Source: Myotis daubentonii
Taxonomy: Eukaryota; Chordata; Mammalia; Chiroptera; Vespertilionidae
NCBI RefSeq assembly: GCF_963259705.1
Contig: NC_081842.1
Span: 92,928,433-92,992,432, forward strand
Length of the DNA stretch: 64,000 nt
Direction: 5' to 3'
Shown here: one piece after another, positions 24,152 to 32,712 of the stretch
Layout: every line of letters starts with the position of its first letter
Numbering within the stretch: the first letter of the stretch is position 1
Made by a program: the position numbers and the translations under genes
Notes under the pieces: generated by a model
Databases searched by the model: none
Told to the model about the DNA's origin: nothing
What the model saw: only the letters and a program-made list of their open reading frames with translations

Positions 24152-24908
24152 GAAACCAAAGTGCTGCGATCAGGTCCAAGTTCATTGTCTCACAAAATCA
24201 AAGAATGCGTTCAGGGGCAAAGATGGTTAGTGGAAGCAAAGTTTATTGAGAGCTAGATGGCGTCCCTGCAGCAGGCAGGGAGGGGGCCTACGCCGGTTGC
24301 CAGTGAAGCTTCTTTGTCTCAGGTCCCACAGTCCCCTGCCCCTAAGCCAGCCCTGAACAAGGTGCAGCTGAAGTTCCAGGAGAGCCAAAAGCAGGTCGGT
24401 GTCCAGAGCTTCAGTTCCGTGTTTCAGCGGGGTGCAGTTCAGCACCCAAGCAGATTAAAGCCCATCAGTCCATGTGGAGTCTACATGGCCATAAGCTATG
24501 TGGGCACAGGGGAGCATATCCCCTGCCACAGGAGAGCCAGGAATCCAGTCCACCAGAGAGAGAGAAGAGCAGAGAGCATGCTCTTTGTCTAGGGGTAGAT
24601 ATATGCTTTTCTAGTTCCTGATGAATTTTTTCAAAGAATTCTGCAGTAGAAAAATTTATACATTTTAAAGCTCACATCTCTCACATGCTTCCTTCCTGCA
24701 CAGCTGGGTTGCCTTAGTAACTCCCGCCAACTGGGCTCAGTTCTAGGTCCTTTTGTTTGTCTCTGCGGTTTTTCAAGGAATAGGGTACAGTCAGCAGGCT
24801 GCCTCCTGTTTTTCCCCAATGTTTATTACCCTTGGACTTCCTGGTTCTGCTCCAACCACCCCCTCCATGGTCCTGTCTTTGACTATTTGGCCCCCTTCTA
24901 TCTCCTCA
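24152..24908 (-). mobile_element. Solo LTR of an endogenous retrovirus
   Basis: The block is 757 bp, clearly GC-richer than its flanks, starts TG, ends CA and is flanked by TTAA at 24148-24151 and 24909-24912. On the minus strand a TATA-like GCATATATCTACC lies near 24606-24594. A poly(A) signal CAATAAACTTTGC lies near 24248-24236, followed by a U5-like tail. The 4-bp duplication and layout suggest a gammaretrovirus-like or class I element. No internal genes remain. The plus frame 24257-24592 is a shadow. Confidence 0.78.
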
Positions 24909-24912
24909 TTAA

Positions 24913-24972
24913 TATCAAAATGACAAAAATATATAAATATTTATAAATGAAAAGATGATTAACTTACATCTA
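24913..24972. other. Short AT-rich spacer
   Basis: AT-rich DNA between the LTR and the HeliBat cluster. Confidence 0.5.
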
Positions 24973-25256
24973 TCTATGTATATAAAAGCCTAATCGACCA
25001 AACAACTGAACAACTGAATGACCAGTTGATCGGTAGCTATGATGTGCACTGACCACCAGGGGGAAGATGCTCAATGCAGGAGCTGCCCCTTGGTGGTCAG
25101 TGTGGTCCCACAGCCAACCTCCTGTAGTCTCTCCAACTGGCTGGCTGTCCCCGATTGGCCCCAATTGGGACTGGGTAAGATGGCCCTGATTGACCCCATT
25201 CGCTGGCTAGGCCAAGGGACCCCGCACATGCATGGATTCGTGCACCGGGCCTCTAG
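24973..25256 (+). mobile_element. HeliBat (first of a cluster of four)
   Basis: The 5' end has TCTATGTATATAAAAGCC in place of TCCTATATAATAAAAG. It carries CTGACCACCAGGGGGAAG and the opposing CTTGGTGGTCAG. It ends with a hairpin (CATGGATTCGTGCAC) and GGCCTCTAG at 25253-25256. Confidence 0.88.
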
Positions 25257-25260
25257 TATA

Positions 25261-25827
25261 TCCTATCTAATAATAGACAAACATGGTAATTGACTGTACC
25301 TTCCCCACGCCTCCCATGGGCTAATCATCACGATATGCAAATTAACTGCCAACAAAGATGACAGCTGATTTGCATACTGCAGGCAAGGCGGGACACCAGG
25401 AGCCGCCATCCAGGCCCCTGTGTGTGACCCCAGGAGCATTGGAAAACCTGGCCGCAGGCAAGGTGGCCCCTCGGGACCGAGGAGCCACCTTGCCTGCAGC
25501 CCATGATCCTGATCGCGATCAGAAAGCCGAGCCGCAGGCAAGGTGACCCCCTGGAACCCAGGAGCCCATCGGTGAAGTCTGAAGGCAAAGCAGCAATCAA
25601 GCTATGAGGGGGAGGGTGGGATGTGGAAGGAGCTACAGGAGCAGCTCTGGCCGGAGTCTGAAGACTCCTGCCGGAGCGAGGAGCAAAGACTGAAGGCTCC
25701 AGCCACAGCGAATACTGTGTCCAGAGCGAAGATGGAAGGTGGTGGTCAGAGTGAAGGTCTAGGTCCCGGGTGCCAGAGGAAAACTGGTGCTGGCAGCCAG
25801 GGGAAAGAAAGCCTATTGCACGAATCT
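25261..25827 (+). mobile_element. HeliBat with lost 3' terminus
   Basis: It starts TCCTATCTAATAATAGAC, four bases after the previous HeliBat ends. The interior is GC-rich, with the repeated phrase CCGCAGGCAAGGTG and a hairpin at 25454-25497. It stops at TTGCACGAATCTT, inside the terminal hairpin, and unrelated AT-rich sequence with a partner at 1-232 follows directly. Plus frames here (25358-25546, 25621-25830) are composition-driven. Confidence 0.82.
25454..25497. repeat. Inverted repeat, 21-bp arms
   Basis: Left arm 25454-25474 and right arm 25477-25497 are reverse complements with one mismatch, around a GA centre. The left-arm core GCAGGCAAGGTG also occurs as a direct repeat near 25533. 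Confidence 0.9.
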
Positions 25828-26043
25828 TAAAAATATTAAAAATTAATAAAATATTAATTGAAATGTATCTGCATTACATGAAAAATCTCCTAATTGTTTC
25901 CAGCATAATTTATTAAATTGTGCTAAAATTTACAAGGGTTCAATTAAAAAATATCTTAATTCTAAATGATATAATAGAAAATATATAATAGTGCAGTTAT
26001 AAGCACTTATCTGAAAATAAAAATTTAAAGAAGTGAATTGAAA
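25828..26043. repeat. Inverted partner of 1-232
   Basis: It is the reverse complement of the window's first bases, with few differences by eye. It sits between a broken HeliBat end and an L1 3' UTR fragment. Confidence 0.8.
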
Positions 26044-26165
26044 GAAGGGATTAGCCAAAGAAAATATATGCACAACCCATGGACACAGACAACAGTATAG
26101 TGATGGCCAGAGAGAAGTGGGGGGCAAGAGCTGGGTAGAGGGGGCAAAAGGGGGGAAATAGGGAC
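26044..26165 (+). mobile_element. L1 3' UTR fragment
   Basis: GGGATTAGCCAAAGAAAATA, CATGGACACAGACAACAG and the G-rich GGGGGCAAAAGGGGGGAAAT follow the bat L1 3' UTR. Confidence 0.75.
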
Positions 26166-26166
26166 A

Positions 26167-26649
26167 TCCTATATAATAATAATAAAAGGCTAATATGCAC
26201 ATTGACTGAACGGCAGAATGACTGGTTGCTATGATACGCACTGGCCACCAGGGGCCAGATGCTCAATGCAGGAGCTGCCCCCTGGTGGTCAGTGCACTTC
26301 CATATGGGGAGTGCCACTCAGCCAGATGCTGGCTCATGGCTGGCCAGTGTAGTGGTGGTGGCAGGAGCCTCTCCCACCTCCGTGGCAGCACTAAGAATGT
26401 CCAACTAACTGTTTAGACCTGATCCCTTGGGGGCTTAAGCCTTTAGTTGGACATCCCCTGAGGGCTCCCTGGCTGCCAGAAGGATGTCTGACTGCAAGCT
26501 TAGGCCTGATCCCCAGGGGAGTGGGCCTAAGTTGACAGGTGGACTTCCCCCAAGGTGTCCTGGACTGTGAATGGGCGCAGGCCAGGCTGAGGGACACCCC
26601 CCCACCCGACACACACCGAGTGCACAAATTTTTGTGCCCCGGCCTCTAG
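26167..26649 (+). mobile_element. Complete HeliBat
   Basis: It runs from TCCTATATAATAATAATAA to GGCCTCTAG. The opposing pair CTGGCCACCAGGGGCCAG and CTGCCCCCTGGTGGTCAG lies near 26242-26291. The terminal hairpin reads GTGCACAAATTTTTGTGCCC. It is noncoding. Confidence 0.92.
26275..26288 (-). promoter_or_regulatory. CTCF-like motif in a HeliBat
   Basis: CTGCCCCCTGGTGG is the reverse complement of the CTCF core CCACCAGGGGGCAG. Presence of the motif is seen directly; binding is inference. Confidence 0.5.
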
Positions 26650-26651
26650 TA

Positions 26652-26829
26652 TACATATAAAAGGCTAAGTGACTGGCTGGTAGGTATGACCAGAGGGCAG
26701 ACACCTGGCCTATGGGGATCGGGCCAAAACCAGGACTTCAACATCCCTGAAGATGTCTCAGATTGTGAGAGGGCACAGGCCAGGCCAAGGGACCCCACCA
26801 GTGCACAAATCCATGCACTGGGCCTCTAG
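26652..26829 (+). mobile_element. Short HeliBat
   Basis: ACATATAAAAGGCTAAGTGAC starts just after the previous CTAG. The element ends with the hairpin GTGCACAAATCCATGCAC and GGCCTCTAG at 26829. It is internally deleted. Confidence 0.8.
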
Positions 26830-27407
26830 TGGTATAAATAAAAACATATGAATGATTTTGATTTGTATTAAAGTTACAGAGTTACTCATACCAAATCACA
26901 TGATAAAACAATGGACAGTTTCATAGAATGGAGACAAAATCACTGATTCCTTTTCTATAAACCAAAGTTCTTGGTAAAAGACAAGAAGAATAAGTCCCTG
27001 CATCATTGAGAAGGCAGTAGACAGATAGTGTGCCACAAGTGTTACATATAATTTGATTAATAACCTATTACCAAATTTCCTTGATGTTTATCTTATTTAA
27101 GATTTGAGTAGCATGAAGATGTCAGAGATAATCTCTCTGAGTTTCCTTGTAACCAGAAATAATTACATTAAAGTTTTAATATATTAGTATACCTTTACTT
27201 TATATATATATATAAATATAGATTATAGTAGTCATATTTAAATACATTGTTAAGTAATAACTATTATATATTACTACAAACAAAATTCTGGTCAATTTAC
27301 TTTGAAAACCATCTATATGAGAAACTCATTTCTTCATAATATATTAATAGATTATTAACCACCTGCTATCTATTTAAACAAACAAAATATAGGGAAAAAG
27401 TTCTTTG
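26830..27407. other. Unassigned AT-rich stretch
   Basis: No gene or clear transposon. TA-rich runs lie near 27200. Confidence 0.5.
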
Positions 27408-27744
27408 ACATTGGCCTTGGCAATTATTTTTTTTTTTAGATTTGACACCAAAAGCAAAGGCAACAAACACAAAACTCACCAAAGTAGACTACATCAAACT
27501 AAAAAGCTTCTGCAAAGGAAATAATGAACACAATGAAAAGGCAACCATTGGATGAGAAGAAAATATATATCTTATATGGGGTTAATATAAAAATATGTAA
27601 CTCATACAACTCAATAGCAAAAAAAAAACAACAACAACAAAAAAAAAACACACCTTAATTACAAAATGGGGCAAAGGACCAAAATAAAGACACAAATGTC
27701 CAACAAATACATGAAAAGATGCTCATTACTAATCATTAGGAAAA
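27408..27744 (+). mobile_element. L1 ORF2 fragment
   Basis: AAAGCAAAGGCAACAAACAC, GACTACATCAAACTAAAAAG and ATTACAAAATGGGGCAAAGG follow ORF2 downstream of the reverse transcriptase region. An A-rich expansion lies near 27620-27645. Confidence 0.8.
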
Positions 27745-27754
27745 CATTACTCAA

Positions 27755-28030
27755 AAACACAACTAGATATCATCTTACATTTGCTGATTATTGTTTTTGT
27801 TGACTTTTCTTTTGGTGATAAATCCAAAGAATCATTGCTAAGACCAATGTCAAGGAACTTTTTCTTATGTTTTCTTTCTAGGAGTTTTATAATTTTGCCT
27901 CCAAATGTTAAATTCTTTTGATGAACCAGCCTTTCTATCATTATATAATGAATTTTAATCTCTTGTCATAAATACTATGTCTGAAAAAAAATAGCTACAC
28001 CTGCTTTCTTTTGGTTTCTATTTGCATGGA
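27755..28030 (-). mobile_element. L1 ORF2 fragments, left of the microsatellite
   Basis: The plus strand is complementary to ORF2 (CCAATGTCAAGGAACTTTTT, then AGCTACACCTGCTTTC). It stops at TTTGCATGGAAGATATC, where a microsatellite begins, and resumes at 28747. Confidence 0.75.
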
Positions 28031-28167
28031 AGATATCTATATCTATATCTATATCTATATCTATATCTATATCTATATCTATATCTATATCTATCTCTAT
28101 CTCTATCTCTATCTCTATCTCTATCTCTATCTCTATCTCTATCTCTATCTCTATCTATCTATCTATT
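28031..28167. repeat. (TATCTA)n and (TATCTC)n microsatellite, left arm
   Basis: A long hexanucleotide run shifts from CTATAT-type to CTATCT-type units. It is complementary to the ATAGAT-type run at 28590-28746. Confidence 0.95.
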
Positions 28168-28196
28168 AGAGAGAGCGAGAGAGAGAGAGAGAGACA
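28168..28196. repeat. (GA)n tract
   Basis: A short GAGAGA run between the hexamer array and the HeliBat. Confidence 0.85.
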
Positions 28197-28362
28197 TCTA
28201 TATTATAAAAAGTCAGTGGCCATAATGCCAGAACAACCAAACTACCTGTTACCAGGAGGTGCATTGATAGGTCCTATGGTGACGGCGGGCGAGACTCTGG
28301 GTCCTGTGGCAGAGGCGGGCGGGACTCTGGATCTCGTGTGTTTTCACATGCTGGGCCTCTAG
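28197..28362 (+). mobile_element. Short HeliBat
   Basis: The head TCTATATTATAAAAAGTC and the end GCTGGGCCTCTAG at 28362 mark it. It lacks most internal sequence and contains two near copies of a GGCGGGCGRGACTCTGG phrase. Confidence 0.75.
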
Positions 28363-28383
28363 TATTTTTATATAGATATAGAT

Positions 28384-28587
28384 CATGGGTTCTCAAACTA
28401 TGGCCCGTGGGCCACATGCAAATACAAATATTGTATTTGTTCCCATTTTGTTTTTTTACTTCAAAATAAGATATGTGCAGTGTGCATAGGAATTTGTTCA
28501 TAGTTTTTTTTTAAACTATTGCCCAGCCCTCCAACAGTCTGAGGGACAGTGAACTGGCCCCCTGTTTAAAAAGTTTGAGTACCCCTG
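28384..28587. mobile_element. Nonautonomous hAT element
   Basis: The left end CATGGGTTCTCAAACT and the right end, reverse-complemented, CAGGGGTACTCAAACT form inverted repeats. ATATAGAT flanks it at 28376-28383 and 28588-28595, an 8-bp hAT-type duplication, though the surrounding ATATAG repeats weaken that point. It is 204 bp and noncoding. Confidence 0.82.
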
Positions 28588-28589
28588 AT

Positions 28590-28746
28590 ATAGATGATAT
28601 AGATAGATAGATAGATATAGATATAGATATAGATTAGTTATAGATTAGATATAGATAGATATAGATATAGATATAGATATAGATATAGATATAGATATAG
28701 ATATAGATATAGATATAGATATAGATATAGATATAGATATAGATAT
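28590..28746. repeat. (ATAGAT)n and (ATATAG)n microsatellite, right arm
   Basis: A long hexanucleotide run complementary to the left arm at 28031-28167. Confidence 0.95.
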
Positions 28747-29000
28747 CTTTACTTTTAGTCTATGTGTTCTTAAACTAAAAGTGTTTCATGTAGGCAGCAT
28801 TTTGTTTGGTCTTGTGTTTTTATCCATTGTGTCATTCTATGTCTTCTGATTGTAGAATTTAGTCCTTTTACACTTAAAGTAATATTGATAGGCAAGGGTT
28901 TAGTATTTCTGTTTCAATATTTTTTGGCTTTGTAGGTCTTTTCTTCCTTGCTTCCTCTTGTGACCAGTCATTTCAGGTAACAAATGAGGGAGAACTTCAT
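28747..29000 (-). mobile_element. L1 ORF2 fragment, right of the microsatellite
   Basis: CTTTACTTTTAGTCTATGTG and GTCTTCTGATTGTAGAATTT continue the minus-strand L1 interrupted at 28030. Confidence 0.75.
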
Positions 29001-29230
29001 TTGATTTTTTGCAAATAGGACTATTTTTCTTATATTTTAGTCCATATCCTAACTTAAGTTCACAATTGTCTGGCAACTATCTTTACAATTTAAAAATTTA
29101 ATGAACATAAATCTGCAAAATATTGTCCTGGATATTTTATGGAGTAAGTAAAGCTTTCCCAGAAGGTATTAAAAACTACAATCACAGAATGTATTGCTCA
29201 GAAGGTTTTTCTTTTCTCTTTTACCACCTA

Positions 29231-29486
29231 TTATGGGTTGAATTGTGTCATCCAAAAAGATATTGAAGTTTTAATTCTAAATATCTATTAATGTGATCTT
29301 ACTTAGAAATAGTATCTTTATAAAGATAATCAAGTTATAATGGATCCCGTTATAGTATCGTTATTTTTTTTTAATAAAAAGCATAAAGTTTGGTAGAGAG
29401 AAATGTATAGAGGGAAGATGGAAAGACATAAGGAGAATGCTCTCCTCAAACCAAGGAATGACTGGCTACCAGAAGCTAAGATAGCT
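29231..29486 (+). mobile_element. MLT1-like (ERVL-MaLR) LTR fragment
   Basis: TTATGGGTTGAATTGTGTCA, AATGTGATCTTACTTAGAAA, AGAGGGAAGATGGAAAGAC and CCAAGGAATGACTGGCTACC occur in the order of an old mammalian MaLR-type LTR, at high divergence. The subfamily is uncertain. Confidence 0.6.
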
Positions 29487-29794
29487 TTTTGTTTTTTTAT
29501 TTTCTGTTTGTTTTGTTTTGGTCTTTGCTTTGTTTTGAGCAGGTTGGTAACACTGATCCTGTTTCTCCACATTGGCCAAAAACAGAAGGTTTTTTTTTTT
29601 TTAATCTGAGCTCTGCACACCTAATGATAAAATAAGTGGGCTGTTTTCTCTACCTACTAAGAATGCTGAAATTATAATTTATCATTTTATTTTATTACTT
29701 ATATTTAATTTATTATTATAATTAGGTAATAAAAATAAGGTTCTTTTAATAGTATCTGAAACAGATTAAAAAGACAAAATCTATGAACTGAATA
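29487..29794. other. Unassigned T-rich stretch
   Basis: T-rich DNA with TTTTG runs and no gene. Confidence 0.45.
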
Positions 29795-30217
29795 TCCTAT
29801 ATAATAAAAACTTAATATGCTATGTGTCAGGTCAGCTGGTCGACGGTTCAAGCAATCAAAGTATAATATGCTAATGATATGTTAAGGCCACTCAACCACT
29901 AGCTATGATGTGCACTGACTACCAGGGGGCAGACAGTCAACTGGTCGATCAGTTGCTATGATGCTCCGACCAATAGATTAGATTGCTGTGGGGGTCTGGG
30001 CAATTAGGACTGAGCGAGATTGGCCGGACATGCCCTAGAGCCCTCCTGTGGTCCCTCCCCAGCCCCAGTTGTGCACCAGTGGGGTCCCTCGGCATGGCCT
30101 GCACCCTTTTGCAATCCAGGACCCCTCAGAGGATGTCGGAGAGCCTGTTTCAGCCCGATCCCACAAGTCAGGCCGAGGGACTCCAAGGGTGCATGAACTC
30201 GTGCACAGGGCCTCTAG
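29795..30217 (+). mobile_element. Complete HeliBat
   Basis: It runs from TCCTATATAATAAAAACTT to a GTGCATGAACTCGTGCAC hairpin and GGCCTCTAG. It carries CTGACTACCAGGGGGCAG. Open frames inside are composition-driven. Confidence 0.9.
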
Positions 30218-30609
30218 TCAGGCAATAAAAGAGTAAGCCCTGAGGGACAGGAAACAACATAAGTGAATCACACTGTTGTTCCAGTTTACTATTTTAGGAA
30301 GTTTCTAAGCCAGTACTCAAGAGTGTAGAAAGATCATCCATAAGATTGGAGGATACAGGACCTGGCATTGAGACCAGGATTAGTATTTGAAACTAGGTTC
30401 TTTCCAGATCACCTGTTGTCAGACTGGTTTAACTACTTCCTCTTCACTAAGGGTTTGGAAATTCATAAGCTTTATTATTAATTTAAATGTTTTACATTAT
30501 TTTAGAAATATTTAGAATATGATGAATAATTATGTGTTCGTCAAACAAAAAAATTGTATTTATCCTTTGAGTATATATTTTAAAAATTATTTTTGAACAG
30601 TATAAGTAA
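30218..30609. other. Unassigned stretch
   Basis: No gene or recognisable repeat. Confidence 0.45.
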
Positions 30610-30659
30610 TCCTATCTAATAACAGACAAAGATTGAAATTAACCGTACCTCTGCTATGC

Positions 30660-30720
30660 TTCCCATTGGCTAATCAGTGAGATATGCCAATTAACCGCCA
30701 ACGAAGATGGCGGCCGGCAA
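30660..30720 (+). promoter_or_regulatory. Promoter-like head of a HeliBat subfamily
   Basis: An inverted CCAAT box (CATTGGCTAATCAG) is followed about 40 bp later by AAGATGGCGGC, a YY1-type motif typical of housekeeping promoters. Versions of both recur in the composite HeliBats at 13.7, 44.3 and 60.4 kb. The motifs are seen; promoter activity is inference. Confidence 0.4.
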
Positions 30721-31358
30721 CCATGCAGCTGAAGCAAGCAGGAGGCTTGCTTGCTCCAGTGATGGAGGAAGCCAAGGTTCCCCACCTGCCGTGGCCAACC
30801 TCTGAGCTCCAAAAGCAACAAAGTTGCAATTATAGAAGCTAAACAAACCCCAGAAACCTGCTTTCAGCAGGCTGTGGCCTCGGAGCTGGAGCAGTAACAA
30901 AGTTTCAATTATAGAAGGTAAATAAATCCCAGAATAAAAAAAGAAAAGAAAAAAAGGAAAGGCTGGGAACTTCATTCTCCCGTGGGCTTGGCCAGCCTGA
31001 AAACCCTCAGCCTCTGATCCAGACTGGCCAAGCACCCCAGTGGGGACCCTCACCCTAAAGGGGGTGCAGGCAGCCTGAAAACAGTCATCAGCCCCTCATC
31101 CAGGCTGGACAGGCATCCCAGTGGGGACCCCCAACCTGAAAGGGGTGTGACCAGCTGCAAACATCCATCAGCCCCTCACTCAGGCTGGCCGGGCACCCAA
31201 GCGGGACCCCCACCCTGATCCAGGACACTCTTCAGGACAAACCAGCTGGCCCCAACCGGTGCACCAGGCCTCTATCCTATATAGTAAAAGGGTAATATGC
31301 AAACTGACCCTAACAGCAGAAAGACTGGGAATGACTGATTACTATGACACACATTGAC

Positions 31359-31401
31359 CACCAGGGGGCAGACGCTCAATGCAGGAGCTACCCTCTGGTG
31401 G
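31359..31401. promoter_or_regulatory. Opposed pair of CTCF-like motifs
   Basis: CCACCAGGGGGCAG at 31359-31372 fits the CTCF core. An opposing CTACCCTCTGGTGG ends at 31401. The pair forms an imperfect palindrome. Confidence 0.5.
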
Positions 31402-31857
31402 TCAGTGAGCATCCACATGGGGGAGCTCTGCTCAGCCACAAGCCAGGCTGATGGCTGCCAGTACAACAGTGATGGTGGGAGCCTCTCCCACCTCCTCAGC
31501 AGCGCTAAGGATGTCAGACTGCAACTTAGGCCTGCTCCCCGCTGGCAAGTGGACATCCCCCGAGGGCTGCCGGGCTGCCAGAGGGATGTCTGATTGCCAT
31601 CTTAGGCCCAATCCCCCAGGGAGCAGGCCTAAGCCAGCAGGTGGTCATTCCCCGAGGGGTCCCAGACTGTGAGAGGGCACAGGCCGGGCTGAAGGACCCC
31701 TCACCCTCTGGAGTGCACAAATTTTTGTGTACCAGGCCTCTAGTAAATATTATAAAAAGTAATGTTATTTAAAGTATATTACATGGCAGAATTCATAGAT
31801 ACTAATCTGTAACCATTGCATAGCACCTGTGTAGGACCCCATGAAATAAATTTTATA

Positions 31858-32666
31858 GGTGTACTGGTTAATAATGCAGATTTTTTGCAATGGATGTAGT
31901 TACACATATGTTGATATATATGCGATTTGGTATGTATGCTATTTTTTTGTATTGACAACAAGCTTTAAAAATTCATGTCAAATTTTCTGAAGATGTTAAC
32001 ATCATAGATATTTTTATGCTTAAAAATGTCAAATTTCATGCCAAAAAAAGAGCACTTGCAGGAAGTTTCAATTCATTACTTTATTTTGAAGAAAAATGCT
32101 GCTGATAGTTATTGTATACTTCAGGAAGCTTATGGTGAACATGCTCCATCTCAAGATACTTGTGAACGCTGGTTTAAATGCTTTAAAAGTGATGATTTCA
32201 ATGTGAAAGACAAAGAACGTCCAGGTCAATTTGAACCATGCTTTGATCTTTAAACAACCAGAATGGACCAGAAGACATAGCAAAGTAACTTTGCTTCATG
32301 ATAATGCACCATCATACACTTCAAAACCAGTTAAAGAGACGTTAAAAGATCTTGCCTGGGAAGCAATAACCCACCCACCGTATTCACCAAACCTTGCTTC
32401 TTCGGATTACCACTTGTTCTGATCAATGGCACACGCACTTTCTGAGCAGCACTTCAAAACGTACAAAGAAGAGAAAAATTGGGTCTCTGAATGGTTTGCC
32501 TGAAAACCAGAAAAGCTCTATTGGGATGGTATCCACAAATTACATGAAATATGGAGAAATGTGTAGCTAGCGATGGACATTACTTTGAGTAAAGCACTTT
32601 TGATGTTTCTCTTAAAATTATCATGTTTTCTTTGATTACAAAATCTGTATTATTAACCGGTACAAC
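31858..32666 (+). mobile_element. Mariner element, internally deleted
   Basis: The left end GGTGTACTGGTTAATAATGC and the right end, reverse-complemented, GTTGTACCGGTTAATAATAC form inverted repeats of about 28 bp. TA dinucleotides flank the element (31856-31857 and 32667-32668). At 809 bp it is shorter than the roughly 1.3 kb of full mariners. It contains two broken parts of a transposase. Confidence 0.9.
32026..32567 (+). pseudogene. Mariner transposase, internally deleted
   Basis: The N-terminal part (32026 to about 32228) has the mariner start MSNFMPKKEHL and the helix-turn-helix region, up to KDKERPGQFEP. After a deletion, the C-terminal part (32270-32422) keeps LLHDNAPSYTS, with one catalytic aspartate, and HPPYSPNLASSDYHLF, with the third aspartate. 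A stop follows that tract. Decayed C-terminal code runs on to a stop near 32565. The first catalytic aspartate and much of the catalytic core are gone, so no active enzyme is possible. The gene belongs to the IS630/Tc1/mariner superfamily. Confidence 0.85.
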
Positions 32667-32712
32667 TAGTATCATTATGTGAAATATTTTAGATTTACAT
32701 TTAATTTATTTA

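Larger units (their letters stand above)
30610..31743 (+). mobile_element. Composite two-unit HeliBat
   Basis: Unit one starts TCCTATCTAATAACAGAC. It carries CATTGGCTAATCAG and AAGATGGCGGC, an AG-rich segment near 30938-30960 and short direct repeats of AGGCTGGMCAGGCAYCCCAG. Unit two starts TCCTATATAGTAAAAGG at 31275, right after CACCAGGCCTCTA. It holds the opposing CTCF-like motifs and ends with GTGCACAAATTTTTGTG and GGCCTCTAG. Confidence 0.9.

Noticed and set aside
24257..24592. 111-residue plus-strand frame
   Set aside because: It lies antisense within a solo LTR bounded by TTAA duplications and has no recognisable domain.
24148..24912. TTAA flanks considered as piggyBac insertion
   Set aside because: The interior lacks piggyBac-type inverted ends and shows TG...CA ends with promoter and poly(A) signals of an LTR.
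25621..25830. 69-residue frame with glycine- and glutamate-rich peptide
   Set aside because: It lies within a HeliBat and ends at its broken 3' hairpin. A captured exon is possible, but I saw no splice signals or known domain.
28022..28225. Frame encoding alternating Tyr-Leu and Ser-Leu
   Set aside because: It is a translation of the TATCTA and TATCTC microsatellite.
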